A stretch of DNA of 48,045 nucleotides from assembly GCF_024029915.1 (NCBI RefSeq), contig NZ_CP097479.1, positions 1-48,045 on the forward strand. The letters are read 5' to 3'. Position numbers and translations under genes: made by a program. The notes under the pieces were generated by a model. That model searched no databases. It had not been told where the DNA came from and saw only the letters and a program-made list of their open reading frames with translations. This DNA comes from Fructilactobacillus ixorae (lineage in GTDB: Bacteria > Bacillota > Bacilli > Lactobacillales > Lactobacillaceae). Below are positions 8,155 through 18,164 of this stretch, one piece after another; position 1 is the first letter of the stretch; every line of letters starts with the position of its first letter.

Positions 8155-11100
8155 ATGGCAGAAACAGCCCAACGAGCTGGTATTGATATTCCCGTTACAA
8201 TTACTAATCTTGAAGGCCTGGAAAAAGTTCATAATCAGGTTAATTCACTTTTATCCCAAGTTCCGAAATTAAAAGAAGGGTTTGGAAGCCTTGATCTAAA
8301 ACTAGATTTTGGTAACAAGGCAGAAAATCAGATTAATGAACTAAATAGCAAGTTGGGTTCGACTAATGAGCTTTTAAACAAGGTTCATAGTGATGTTAAT
8401 AATGTAGCTTCTAGGTTTGGTAGTGCTAATGAAAGTGTTTCTGCTTTCGATAACAAAGTTAAAGAAGCAAGTGGAAATACTAAAAAACTAGGTGAAAATT
8501 CATCACAAAGCAATGAGCAGTTTAAAAAAGCAATTGGCATTCTTTCCGATATGTCAGGTGACATAAAAAAGGTAGTCGAAGCACAGCATCATCAGACCGA
8601 AGAGATTAAGACTACTAATGTTCAATTAGGACAATCAAGAGTGTCTATTGATGAAATAAAACGTAGTCAAAATGAGTTTACGAGTGCAATCAGGAGTTCA
8701 TCAGAACAATCAGATAAACTCCGAGAGAATGTTAGCAAGGTCAGCCAAAAGGTTAAAATGAAGCCGATTTTAACCGAAAACGCAGATGCCACTGAAAAAT
8801 TTAGAAGTAAATTAGGTGGAGTTCAAGAAACGGCCGACAAAACTTCACATATCTTTGGTTCAATGTTAGGTGCTCATTTAGTAGCTAACGGGATTACTAA
8901 TGCCTTCATGTCAATTCAAATGCATGTTAACGAGGCAAAGGAAGCAATAGTTGAATACAACAACAAGCAACAAGTCATGTCTGCTACATGGGATACCTTA
9001 ACTGGTAATGCTGAAAAAGGTAAAGCCATGGTTGATGTAGGTAATCAACTTTCCAAAGCTTACGGACAAAACATTGAGGTTGTCGATGAACTGAATCAGA
9101 AGTTCTACCATGTCTTTAATAATAAAGAGCAAACAGAACAACTGACTAAATCAGTTCTGACATTAGGTGATACCTTAGGCATGTCTGATGCAAACGTTCA
9201 GCGATTGGGCGAAAATTTCACTCACATGATGACGTCTGGAAAGATGCAGATGGGTGATTTTAACCACATCACTGATCAACTTCCGATGTTTGGAGAGAAG
9301 CTCCTCGAACAGCAAAAACGTATCCAAAATAATTCAAACCTGACTATGCAAGAACTGCAAAAGCAAATGTCAGCCGGTAAGATTTCTGCCAAGGATGCCG
9401 AAGATGTCATGAATGAGTTGGGTGACAAATATCAAAAAGCATCAGAAAACTTGATGAAAACCATGCCTGGTATGACACGGGCAATTAAGTCACAAATTCC
9501 AGCCCTAATGAATGACATCTATTCACCTTTTGCTAAAATGCGAAACCCGTTGTTTGAACAAGTTTCAGAATGGGTCAAAGACAAAAGGACTGAGAACGAG
9601 TTTAAATCTTTAGGTGACAACATTGCCAAGCAAATTCAACGAGTTACTGATGCACTAAATGTTAAAAACATGAATGTTACCGGTGGTTTAGATCATATTG
9701 TTGCAATGCTCAATCAAGGGGTTACTAACCTAGCCACAGGAATTATTAAAAATAAAGATACTATCAAAGGTTTCTTCGAAGTTATCAAAGAAGGTTCGGT
9801 TGGTAGCTTTAAAGTTTTTATTCAAGTGCTTAAAGATATTGAGCCATTGCTCCGACTTACCGCTGGTTCTGCTGAAAAGCATCCTAAGCTATTTGCTGCT
9901 ATTGCAATTAGTGGGCTTGCAGCAGGTAAAGCAATTAGAACGGTTAGCGCTGCTTATCGTGGTATGAGAGCTGCTAAAGAAGTAGCTGGTTGGATAAATC
10001 AATTTACTCAAAAGCAAAAAGCCGCAACAGAAGCAAATAAGGAATTTACATCTGTGCAAAAGGGACTTAATACAGCGATGAGCGCCAATCCTATTGGATC
10101 AGTAATTAAAGTCTTAACTATAATTATGCCTCTATTAGTAACCCTTTATGCTACTTGTAAACCTTTTAGAGATTTTGTTAATAGTATATTCAAACCAATT
10201 ATTGATTGGATTGGTAAACTAGTTTCTCCTCTAAAGGGATTAGGCAAAACATTTACTAACGTTTTTGGCGGAATAATTGACTTCTTCAAAAGTAATTGGA
10301 AAACAGTAGGAACTTTAATTATTGCCCCTTTTACTGGTATGAGTAAATTCTTGGGAAGTATTTTTAGTGGAATCACTAAGCTAATCAGTGGATTTGTTAA
10401 CTCAGCTAAAAAGACCCTATCAGGATGGTTAAAACCTTTAACTAGTTCTGACGAATTTAAGTACATGAGTAAGCAGTTTCAATACTTTATAGGTCAAGTT
10501 TCCAATTTTGTTAGTACTGTTAAATCGATTATTGGAAATGCCTTTAGTGGTATTAGTAAGATGTTTAGTGGTTTTGGCAAATTATTCCAATCCATTTTTA
10601 AGAAAATTGATTTTTCATCAATTACTAAAGCGATTGGCCCAGCTTTCAAAGATATTGGAAATAAGTTTAATGGGTTCGCTAAACAGGTCAGTGGCTTAGT
10701 TAATTTATTATCTAAGCTATTTATGCCTGCTCTTAAAGTAGTTGGTAAATTCATTTCAGCTGAAGTTAAAGGCTGGGCCATTATATTCTCAGCTGTATTT
10801 AAAGTTATTGGAATCGTAATGAAACCAGTTCTACAACTAATTGGAGCTGTTGCAGCGGCAATTGGTTGGTTAGGGTTACAAGTACTAAAAATCATCGGAA
10901 AGAGTCTATTAGTATACTTGAAAACTGCCTTTAAAGTTTTAGGCGATTTATTCAAGTTCCTTGGTGATGAAATTGGATTAGCAACCAAGATTATTAAGAG
11001 TTCTGTTCAATTAATTTCAGATATTTTTCATGGCAATTTCAATAGAATTGGAAAAGATGTATCTAAAATTTGGAGTGAACTTTGGAACGGTGTAACGAAG

Positions 11101-12906
11101 CTTCTTAAAGATACCTTTAAAATTTTAGACGATGCAACAGGTGGATGGATTAGTAAGACAATCAAAATCTTTGTTGATTTTTGGAATGGAATTAAATCCA
11201 TGTGGAAATCAACGACTGATTGGATTAATAATTTATGGAATGGGTTCCTAACGTATCTCAAGGAAGTATGGCGTCATTCACTTTTGAAGGAAATTGTTGA
11301 TGTTGCAGTAAGTGCCTGGGATAAAGTTAAAACATTCTTTAGAGATGGGATTGGAAAAATCCAGGATATGTGGCATTCTTTCACTGATTTATTAAAGAGT
11401 GTTTGGGATAACACATTCGGTGCAATTATTGACCGTGTTAAGGGAGCAATTGATTCTGTACATCATCACATGGTTAGTATTGCTCGTGGTGTCATTAAAC
11501 CTGTTAATACCATGTTAAAAGGCTTGAAAGATGGTATTAACTGGGTTCTAGATAAAGTTGGAGCAGGAAAGATTTCCGCAAAGTGGGAAATTGCAATGCC
11601 TAGCTATGCTACTGGTACACCAGACACTCAATCTCATCCTGGTGGATTAGCTAAGGTAAATGATGGGATTGGTTCAAATTTCCGAGAGATGTATCAATTA
11701 CCTAACGGAGAGGTTGGACTATTTCCGGATAAGCGTAATTTAATGGTTAACCTTCCAAAAGGAACTAGTGTCCTTGATGGAGAAAAGTCCGCTAAATTAG
11801 CTCAGATGATGGGTATACCAGCTTACGAAAATGGTATTGGTAAGTTCTTCGGGAACGTTGGAAAAGCTGTCTCAGGTACATTTAAGGGCATTTGGGACAA
11901 AGGCTCAGACTTGGTTGAAATGGCAGATAAGATTCTAAAAAATCCAATTAACTTTTTAGAAACTGTTTTTACTAAGTTTCTTAGCGGAACAAGTTCAAAC
12001 ATTAGTCTAGCTAGCGATATAATTACAAATTTCCCATCAACAGTTGCTAAATCAGGAGTTAATTGGATTAAGGGATTAATTAATAAGCTTAAAGATGAAT
12101 CTGGTGGTGATGTGAAAATGGGTGCAGTTGGCCATTACAATCCAGAACAGATTCGTAAGGCTGCTGACCAAATGCACGTTAATTTAAGTGATCATATGTT
12201 AAAGGTTATTCAGGCTTTAATTCAAGGTGAATCAGGTGGAAATGCTGGAGTAGTACAACATGGTTATACAGATGTAAACTCTGGTAGTTCAGCGACTTTG
12301 GCTCGTGGGTTACTTCAATTCGTACCATCAACATTTGCTAATTATGCTGTTTCTGGGCACAACAACATCTTCAATGCTTACGACCAGTTACTAGCTTTGT
12401 TCAATGATTCTAATTGGGCGAACGATATTGGTCCACATGGTGGATGGAGCCCAAGCGGTCACCGTCGAATGGAAAACGGTGGCTTTATTGATTCTAACCA
12501 AATGATTGAAATTGCAGAAGGAAATCGTCTAGAGGCAGTTGTTCCATTGACTAAACGTTCAAGGGCTTTTGAAGTTCTACGCCAAATTTTTGGAATTATG
12601 AAGCCAAACGAAAATGAAAAACGTCAAGCTGTTGGAAACAATAGTCAACGTTTTGATGATTCTTTCTTTAGTCCTTCTAATGATTCTAAAAATGATAAAG
12701 CTACTAGTAATTCTAGAAGCGATGAGATTAATGAATTGAAGAAGTCTAATGAGATCAAAAAGCAAATGCTTGATACTTTGATTCAATTGACGGGATTAAG
12801 TGCAGCACAAGTTGATGCCATCAAAAAATCTAAGCTAAGCATTAATGACATCAATAGAGAGCAAGGGAACTCGTTTTCCATTAGTAATTATCAGGGGCTT
12901 AATTAG
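8155..12906 (+). CDS. Tape measure protein with lytic transglycosylase domain
   Basis: The 1583-residue protein sets tail length and spans the tail lumen. Residues about 1-210 are coiled-coil with many Gln/Ser/Asn residues; about 215-480 form the tape-measure N-terminal domain (DQLPMFGEKLLE); about 600-1120 are repeated hydrophobic helices rich in Phe/Ile/Trp. A soluble transglycosylase-like domain follows, with the catalytic Glu near residue 1359 in IQGESGGNAG and LLQFVPSTFANY after it, then the usual MENGGFIDSNQMIEIAEGNR tail. The peptidoglycan-cutting domain should help DNA entry. AGGAGG supports ATG 8155 over the earlier GTG. Confidence 0.95.
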   Translation: MAETAQRAGIDIPVTITNLEGLEKVHNQVNSLLSQVPKLKEGFGSLDLKLDFGNKAENQINELNSKLGSTNELLNKVHSDVNNVASRFGSANESVSAFDNKVKEASGNTKKLGENSSQSNEQFKKAIGILSDMSGDIKKVVEAQHHQTEEIKTTNVQLGQSRVSIDEIKRSQNEFTSAIRSSSEQSDKLRENVSKVSQKVKMKPILTENADATEKFRSKLGGVQETADKTSHIFGSMLGAHLVANGITNAFMSIQMHVNEAKEAIVEYNNKQQVMSATWDTLTGNAEKGKAMVDVGNQLSKAYGQNIEVVDELNQKFYHVFNNKEQTEQLTKSVLTLGDTLGMSDANVQRLGENFTHMMTSGKMQMGDFNHITDQLPMFGEKLLEQQKRIQNNSNLTMQELQKQMSAGKISAKDAEDVMNELGDKYQKASENLMKTMPGMTRAIKSQIPALMNDIYSPFAKMRNPLFEQVSEWVKDKRTENEFKSLGDNIAKQIQRVTDALNVKNMNVTGGLDHIVAMLNQGVTNLATGIIKNKDTIKGFFEVIKEGSVGSFKVFIQVLKDIEPLLRLTAGSAEKHPKLFAAIAISGLAAGKAIRTVSAAYRGMRAAKEVAGWINQFTQKQKAATEANKEFTSVQKGLNTAMSANPIGSVIKVLTIIMPLLVTLYATCKPFRDFVNSIFKPIIDWIGKLVSPLKGLGKTFTNVFGGIIDFFKSNWKTVGTLIIAPFTGMSKFLGSIFSGITKLISGFVNSAKKTLSGWLKPLTSSDEFKYMSKQFQYFIGQVSNFVSTVKSIIGNAFSGISKMFSGFGKLFQSIFKKIDFSSITKAIGPAFKDIGNKFNGFAKQVSGLVNLLSKLFMPALKVVGKFISAEVKGWAIIFSAVFKVIGIVMKPVLQLIGAVAAAIGWLGLQVLKIIGKSLLVYLKTAFKVLGDLFKFLGDEIGLATKIIKSSVQLISDIFHGNFNRIGKDVSKIWSELWNGVTKLLKDTFKILDDATGGWISKTIKIFVDFWNGIKSMWKSTTDWINNLWNGFLTYLKEVWRHSLLKEIVDVAVSAWDKVKTFFRDGIGKIQDMWHSFTDLLKSVWDNTFGAIIDRVKGAIDSVHHHMVSIARGVIKPVNTMLKGLKDGINWVLDKVGAGKISAKWEIAMPSYATGTPDTQSHPGGLAKVNDGIGSNFREMYQLPNGEVGLFPDKRNLMVNLPKGTSVLDGEKSAKLAQMMGIPAYENGIGKFFGNVGKAVSGTFKGIWDKGSDLVEMADKILKNPINFLETVFTKFLSGTSSNISLASDIITNFPSTVAKSGVNWIKGLINKLKDESGGDVKMGAVGHYNPEQIRKAADQMHVNLSDHMLKVIQALIQGESGGNAGVVQHGYTDVNSGSSATLARGLLQFVPSTFANYAVSGHNNIFNAYDQLLALFNDSNWANDIGPHGGWSPSGHRRMENGGFIDSNQMIEIAEGNRLEAVVPLTKRSRAFEVLRQIFGIMKPNENEKRQAVGNNSQRFDDSFFSPSNDSKNDKATSNSRSDEINELKKSNEIKKQMLDTLIQLTGLSAAQVDAIKKSKLSINDINREQGNSFSISNYQGLN

Positions 12907-12926
12907 ATGAGAGGAGGTAGATTTTT

Positions 12927-13757
12927 ATTCACGATTTATTTGTAATGATTGATGGAGAACCAGAATTTAATGTCTGTAAACAAATCAAGCAATTACAGTA
13001 TCTAGGTACAGAGAGTTCACCTGTGCTAACCAATAATTATCAAAACTTCCAAGGAAACGATGGAAGTATATTTACTTCTTCTCAATTCGGTCAAAACGTC
13101 ATGAACGTGCATTTCAAACTACACGTAAAGAATTATTATGATTATCAAGCCAAACGTGATGAAATATATAATCTGTTTATGCAAAAGAAAATTTTCAGAT
13201 TGAGGTTTCCTGAAGATGCTAATCATGTAGTATTCGTAAGACCAGTTGGCTTTGATATTAATCCATTTCAACGAGCCGGATTAGATTGTGATATAAACAT
13301 TCCATTTGAAAACCCAACTGGATATAAGTTTTCTCGTTATGATTCATTAAATCAATCTGATTTATGGGATGATTATCCACTTGGGTGGAATGTACCAATC
13401 ATTACAGCTGAAGATTTTCACTTCACTGATCAATGGGCATTTCAGTTACTTAATCCAAGTGGGATTCCAATTGATCCTTATGGTGAACATCATGATTTAA
13501 AAATTTTCATGAAATGGATTGGTAACCGAATTACGATTGTCAATAAGTCCAACGGTTCATCTTATGAGTATCGAGGTCAGGGAAATATGAACATGCCAGT
13601 TGTACTAGACGGATGTGAAACATTCTTTAATGGTCAGCAGGTAAGCTACAATTCCGATTTTGGCAATATCAAATTAGAACCTGGATTTAATAAAATCCAG
13701 GTTTCGGGATGTAAGCATTTTGACATCAGTTTTAAGTTCCCATTTATTTATGTATGA
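12927..13757 (+). CDS. Distal tail protein Dit, possibly AUU start
   Basis: The product follows the tape measure gene and precedes the tail endopeptidase, as Dit does, and has the beta-rich N-terminal ring-domain look (NFQGNDGSIFTSSQFGQNVM, FRLRFPEDANHVVFVRPVGF). It forms the baseplate hub. The first ATG in frame is at 12945, but the strong GAGGAGGT at 12911-12918 is then 27 bases away. An ATT at 12927 lies about 9 bases from AGGAGG and the six codons between read as coding (IHDLFV). I therefore place the start at this rare codon; 12945 is the conservative choice. Confidence 0.75.
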   Translation: MHDLFVMIDGEPEFNVCKQIKQLQYLGTESSPVLTNNYQNFQGNDGSIFTSSQFGQNVMNVHFKLHVKNYYDYQAKRDEIYNLFMQKKIFRLRFPEDANHVVFVRPVGFDINPFQRAGLDCDINIPFENPTGYKFSRYDSLNQSDLWDDYPLGWNVPIITAEDFHFTDQWAFQLLNPSGIPIDPYGEHHDLKIFMKWIGNRITIVNKSNGSSYEYRGQGNMNMPVVLDGCETFFNGQQVSYNSDFGNIKLEPGFNKIQVSGCKHFDISFKFPFIYV

Positions 13758-13769
13758 GGAGGGATGAAC

Positions 13770-14675
13770 ATGAGAACTATTGACAAAATTAATAATTCCG
13801 TCTTTGTTTACGTGGGATTCACTCCTGATACAACTAAAAATGTATGGGGGGCCGAATCAATCGTTTGTACAAGTGATGATGCCTTTAATTGGCAAACAGT
13901 TGCCAAGTTGCCTGAATTAGGTAATTTACGCGACCACAGTACCACACGCTATGGTGATTATTACTACATCGTAGGTACCACTGGTTTTTATCGTACAAAA
14001 GATTTTGACAACTTTGAGACCCTAGATCATCCGTTCAACCAGAATGACAACGTGTTTGATTGTGTTTGGGCCCCTGATTTTTTTCAGGATGCCAACGGTA
14101 ATTACCATATTGTACTTACTGCTAAGTTAAAAGGTAGCAGCATGACATACGGGAAACGTCGTATGTACGTTTTTGATGTAGACTTAGAAACTGGTGAATT
14201 TACTCGTAATTGGCAACTAGCCAATATCAACTGTGAAGCTGATATTGATGCTAGCATTCAATTTTTCAATGGTAATTACTACTGCTTTATGAGTCACAAT
14301 ACAATCTACGTAGCAGAAAATTATCTCGGTCCATATACTAGGACGTACACTAATATTCCATATTCGTACAGTGATACTCAAGGTTACGAAGAGGGACCAG
14401 AAGTCGTTCTAACTAATGGACGACCTTTGCTATTCACTGATCAGCTTCATTCTGACCCCAAAAGTTACTGGGACCAGTCAATTGTAGTTCGTCAGTCGGC
14501 TGATGGTGGGATGACTAATTGGTCGTACGCTAAACCAGTTAGTTGCGACTTTGGACGAACCATTATGCGTCATGGTTCATTTCTTTTTAAAGGCAAGGCT
14601 CCGGAACAAGTAGACTACTTTCCGGACGTGATTGTTAAAAATTCGTCGTTAGGAACGAAGGTACGTTATGGCTAA
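13770..14675 (+). CDS. GH43-like glycosidase in the baseplate module
   Basis: The 301-residue protein reads as a five-bladed propeller of glycoside hydrolase family 43. All three acidic residues expected in that family are in place: D55 in NLRDHS, D103 in VWAPDFF and E208 in GYEEGPEVV, with the repeated NGNYY/GDYYY strands of the blades. Family members cut arabinose- or xylose-type linkages, but substrate cannot be read from sequence. Lying between Dit and the tail endopeptidase, it is probably a virion part that binds or trims cell-wall polysaccharide. ATG 13770 fits the AGGAGGG site; 13764 is too close. Confidence 0.75.
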   Translation: MRTIDKINNSVFVYVGFTPDTTKNVWGAESIVCTSDDAFNWQTVAKLPELGNLRDHSTTRYGDYYYIVGTTGFYRTKDFDNFETLDHPFNQNDNVFDCVWAPDFFQDANGNYHIVLTAKLKGSSMTYGKRRMYVFDVDLETGEFTRNWQLANINCEADIDASIQFFNGNYYCFMSHNTIYVAENYLGPYTRTYTNIPYSYSDTQGYEEGPEVVLTNGRPLLFTDQLHSDPKSYWDQSIVVRQSADGGMTNWSYAKPVSCDFGRTIMRHGSFLFKGKAPEQVDYFPDVIVKNSSLGTKVRYG

Positions 14676-16488
14676 CATAGAATTAATCGTCCAGGGTAAT
14701 TACAAGGAAGCAAATTTTAAAGCTAAACTATCACAGAGCTGCGTTCAGCGTAGCTCTTTTTATATACAGTGGGAAAAAAACGGGGTATGGCAATTACAGT
14801 TTGTTGCAATCGATGATGGATCCCTGGCTTATAATCTGTTAACTGCACAAGCTAGCATTTGGTTTCAGAATCAAGAATTCATTGTTAAACAGCCAACTGT
14901 TGATTATGCTTCTGGATTCAACACTAAAACAATTGTAGCTACTCATGTTTATTCAGAATGTCAGTTTATTGTTAAACGAGATACTAAACCTGGTGTATTA
15001 ACTTATCGCCCTTCTGACATCATGAGTTATGTATTCGATGGCAATCAAAATGGATTTACTTGGGAAGTTAAGGGTGATTTTGATGGTCAGCAGATTGAAA
15101 ATCTCGGAAACATTAACGGTCAGGATGCACTTAAAAAGATTGTTGAAAAATGGCCTGATACTATTATTTATCCAGATAATCGACATATTGTTATTTATCA
15201 ACATGATGAATTTGCAAAAAAACATGGTAATCGATTGGGCTATATGTACAACAGTGCTGAATTTAAATTTAGCTTTGACAGTACTAATATAACCAATCAA
15301 GTTTGGTGTATTGGCAAAGCCAAAGATAAGCCTGAAGGGTCAACTGATAATACACCAACAGAATATTTTTTTGACCCATTTTTAGTTAAATTAGATGAAA
15401 GCATCCGTAAATGGACCCATGGTTATCCTCACGAAGCACCTGTGATTAGTGATGACCGGTTTACCGATCAAGCATCGATGAAAAATTACGCAATCAGCAG
15501 TTTGAATCCGGAACCGACGTTAGTAATTGAAGTTACTACCACAGAGAACCGGCAGCCAATCCCGTGTGACATCGTGAAATGCCAGGTTCCTGATGATCGG
15601 ATTGATTTGGACGTTGAGTTAGTTAACTACACTTGGTATCCATGGGACAGCCAACAGGTGAACCAAAACACGCTAAACGACAACGCCAAAACAATTTTTG
15701 ACTACAATCGCTCATTGAGATCTAAGGCCTACTTAGATTTAAACAAGCTCACGGATAAGCTGAATGGAGATGTGGGGAGTTTGCAAACTAAGCTGGATGA
15801 TACCCACCAGCAGATTAAGGACACCCAAGACGAAGTTAAAATGGCCCAGGATGATGCCAAACGAGCTAATCCTCACGTTCCATTTGGCAAACGATGGATT
15901 ACCTTGGGCGATTCCATTACCCAGGGTTATTCTCCAGATCAGCATGGGCCTAACATCGATTATCCATACAAAGCTAGTCGATTGTTGCAAGTTGCATCAG
16001 TTGATAATGCAGGCGTTGGTGGTGGAACTTTTTCCGAAGATGGGGGATCTGATTTAGAAAGTAAAAAGGTGGTTGATAGCCACAACTTCGCTAACTACGA
16101 TTTTGCAACCATTGCCTACGGAACTAACGATTTTCACATTTCATCGTGGGGAAACAAAATTGCGGATTCTATTAATTACATGGTCAACAAAATGAGAAAG
16201 GAAAATCCTAATATCCGCATCTATGGTATTCTTCCACCGCCGCGACATGATTATTCAGGGACAATTTGGGAACAGTCCAACGGTGCATACTCATTTGGAG
16301 CGCTGTTGAACTGCATTAAGGATGCTTACCAAAAATTAAATATCCAGTATTTAGATTGGTGGAATGATAATCCCGTCATTTTTTCAGATAATAAAGGCCT
16401 TTCGAGCGATCATCTTCATCCAAATGGATATGGGTATGACGAAATGACCGAACGAATTGTTGGATTTATCAACAACGTTTACTACTAA
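14668..16488 (+). CDS. Tail endopeptidase (Tal) fused to SGNH esterase
   Basis: The 606-residue protein has three parts. Residues about 1-360 resemble the prophage tail endopeptidase/Tal hub domain. Residues about 365-400 are coiled coil (KLTDKLNGDVGSLQTKLDD). The C-terminal 200 residues are an SGNH/GDSL hydrolase: LGDSITQGY with S416, GTND at 485-488 and DHLHP with D581 and H584. Such esterases remove acyl groups from sugars. The fusion puts a deacylase at the tail tip next to the GH43-like enzyme, consistent with stepwise attack on a decorated wall polymer. It overlaps the GH43-like gene by 8 bases. Confidence 0.85.
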   Translation: MANIELIVQGNYKEANFKAKLSQSCVQRSSFYIQWEKNGVWQLQFVAIDDGSLAYNLLTAQASIWFQNQEFIVKQPTVDYASGFNTKTIVATHVYSECQFIVKRDTKPGVLTYRPSDIMSYVFDGNQNGFTWEVKGDFDGQQIENLGNINGQDALKKIVEKWPDTIIYPDNRHIVIYQHDEFAKKHGNRLGYMYNSAEFKFSFDSTNITNQVWCIGKAKDKPEGSTDNTPTEYFFDPFLVKLDESIRKWTHGYPHEAPVISDDRFTDQASMKNYAISSLNPEPTLVIEVTTTENRQPIPCDIVKCQVPDDRIDLDVELVNYTWYPWDSQQVNQNTLNDNAKTIFDYNRSLRSKAYLDLNKLTDKLNGDVGSLQTKLDDTHQQIKDTQDEVKMAQDDAKRANPHVPFGKRWITLGDSITQGYSPDQHGPNIDYPYKASRLLQVASVDNAGVGGGTFSEDGGSDLESKKVVDSHNFANYDFATIAYGTNDFHISSWGNKIADSINYMVNKMRKENPNIRIYGILPPPRHDYSGTIWEQSNGAYSFGALLNCIKDAYQKLNIQYLDWWNDNPVIFSDNKGLSSDHLHPNGYGYDEMTERIVGFINNVYY

Positions 16489-16502
16489 AAAGGGGGGTAA
16501 CC

Positions 16503-17045
16503 ATGAGTAACTATAATTACACTCATTTACGTGTTCCAGATCCAAATGATACTTCAAGAATTTGGACTCCACTAATTGATTCTGTTAATGGCATTCGTAG
16601 TGCTGCTTATGGAATTGATGTGCGAGAATATATCGCACGTGGTTTTGAATCAATCGGTGTTCAACTAAATCTTTACAACGCAACATTACATCGTAGTGAG
16701 CACAGAACTGATCAACTACAAGCACAGTTGGATGAATCTGTCTCTGGAATGAATAAAGATGCAGAGGTTAAGCAGGCTCGTGTTAGTTGGAATGGTGAAG
16801 TTTTTGACACATTAGGTGAACGCATTAAAGCTTTGGAAATAGATCATGGTGATGTTTCACTAGATGTCGGAACAGTTGATGTTGGGCAGACCGCGTTGTA
16901 CGTTCAGAATTTTAACGATCCTGCGTGTGAGTTCATTACGAAAGAAATAGATCACGATGAAACGGATGAAATTGTTCCGATTGGCATTGAAGTCATTAAT
17001 GCAAAAGACATAGGAACACATGTACAAAAGGAGGATAACAACTAA
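16503..17045 (+). CDS. Baseplate/tail protein with BppU-like coil
   Basis: A 180-residue protein after Tal. The middle has a coiled-coil stretch (NLYNATLHRSEHRTDQLQAQ) followed by DAEVKQARVSWNGEVFDTLG, a pattern often seen where baseplate upper proteins attach side domains. It probably belongs to the peripheral baseplate or receptor-binding apparatus. GGGGGG precedes the ATG at a good distance and the stop overlaps the next start. The specific role is inferred. Confidence 0.55.
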   Translation: MSNYNYTHLRVPDPNDTSRIWTPLIDSVNGIRSAAYGIDVREYIARGFESIGVQLNLYNATLHRSEHRTDQLQAQLDESVSGMNKDAEVKQARVSWNGEVFDTLGERIKALEIDHGDVSLDVGTVDVGQTALYVQNFNDPACEFITKEIDHDETDEIVPIGIEVINAKDIGTHVQKEDNN

Positions 17046-17557
17046 TGGCAAATGGAGTAAGCCATCGCATTATATACGATAAAGATACAGGAGACCGCAT
17101 TAGTTTGGCTACTGATTTAAAAGATGTTTCGGGAACCGATAAATTACTAACTAATGATGATGTAACCCTCAAAACGGTTCAAATTACGTCACTTGGCCTG
17201 AGTGTTATTGAATGCTATTGGTCCCAAACATATTTATTGACTATCGACGGCACCAACTTTTTATTTATGGCTGCATCATTTACTGTTAACAAAAAAATGT
17301 TGACAGCTGATTGGGGAGTTCCAGAAAAGAAACTTATGGACCTTCCAGAAGGCATGACTAGTAACCCACTTCAATTTCAGCCTTTAGTTGGTCGGATTGC
17401 TGGAGATGCAAGCACACTGGGTCTTAACTTCCGCGTTTTCGGAGAAAAAGGAAATATGATTTACTTCGAAGGGGTTGAAAGTGGTTCAAAAGTTAATCCT
17501 AATGATTTGCCCGATCGAGTTAGCATTGAGCTTAGTGGACGTGTAGTAGGGTTCTAG
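17045..17557 (+). CDS. Baseplate or tail accessory protein, unknown
   Basis: A 170-residue protein I do not recognise. It begins MANGVSHRIIYDKDTGDRIS and appears mostly beta, with alternating hydrophobic residues and no membrane segment. It starts within the previous gene's stop (TAATG) with GGAGG upstream, and sits between two putative baseplate genes, so it is likely a structural component such as a receptor-binding or fibre domain. Confidence 0.45.
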   Translation: MANGVSHRIIYDKDTGDRISLATDLKDVSGTDKLLTNDDVTLKTVQITSLGLSVIECYWSQTYLLTIDGTNFLFMAASFTVNKKMLTADWGVPEKKLMDLPEGMTSNPLQFQPLVGRIAGDASTLGLNFRVFGEKGNMIYFEGVESGSKVNPNDLPDRVSIELSGRVVGF

Positions 17558-17571
17558 AAAGGATATTTCAA

Positions 17572-17982
17572 ATGATTTTTTATGTAGAAATTAATAAAGA
17601 TACTGGAATTATTGATAGTGCAACAGATAAGGATACTAATGGATTTACGAAAGCTCAAGTTCCGGAACGTTATAAAGATTTCTTTTTGGAATATTACTCA
17701 GATTTTCAGATTATTGCCGGGGAGCCGATGTCTGTTGCTATTCCAATTGACCCGGTTGAATTAGATAAAAAAATCATGCAGAAAAAGTTGGATGATTTAA
17801 ATGAGCATGGCATTTTAAATGCTGATGACCTTAGCTCATTAAAAGATAGTTTTAAGTTTACAATTTCAACTGTCATGGATTTAGGTAAACGACTTTCTGC
17901 GTTCAAAGTGGAAAATGATCAAGTGATTGCTGATTTAAAGAATCGCTTATCAGCTTTAGAAAATAAAGGAGGAACTAAATAA
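17572..17982 (+). CDS. Small tail protein with C-terminal coil, unknown
   Basis: A 136-residue protein. The N-terminal half (MIFYVEINKDTGIIDSATDK) resembles short phage proteins found just before XkdX-type genes, and residues about 95-133 are a predicted coiled coil with Leu heptads. AAAGGA precedes the ATG. Likely a minor tail component that trimerises; no enzymatic motif is visible. Confidence 0.45.
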   Translation: MIFYVEINKDTGIIDSATDKDTNGFTKAQVPERYKDFFLEYYSDFQIIAGEPMSVAIPIDPVELDKKIMQKKLDDLNEHGILNADDLSSLKDSFKFTISTVMDLGKRLSAFKVENDQVIADLKNRLSALENKGGTK

Positions 17983-17984
17983 TT

Positions 17985-18164
17985 ATGGTTACACATGCAG
18001 ATTGGGTGAAGCAAATTAAATGGCTGTACGACGAAAATCTGTATAGCAAGCACGAAGTTGCAAAAGTTGTTCAATATGAATACATCAACCAGGATGATTT
18101 TAAAACGATCACCGGAGAAGATTACAACGAATTTGAAAAGGATGATAAGGATGACCAAGCTTAA
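17985..18164 (+). CDS. XkdX family protein
   Basis: A 59-residue ORF. It carries the XkdX pattern: a Trp near the start (DWVKQIKWLYDENLYSKHEV), then an aromatic-rich middle and ITGEDY. XkdX proteins are small tail-module proteins of PBSX-like and lactobacillus phages with unknown role. GGAGG lies 11 bases upstream of ATG 17985. The end overlaps the next gene by 14 bases. Confidence 0.75.
   Translation: MVTHADWVKQIKWLYDENLYSKHEVAKVVQYEYINQDDFKTITGEDYNEFEKDDKDDQA

Noticed and set aside
10494..10988. A 164-codon open frame on the minus strand inside the tape measure gene
   Set aside because: It is antisense to a long, clearly coding repeat-rich gene, has no ribosome-binding site and mirrors its hydrophobic codons.
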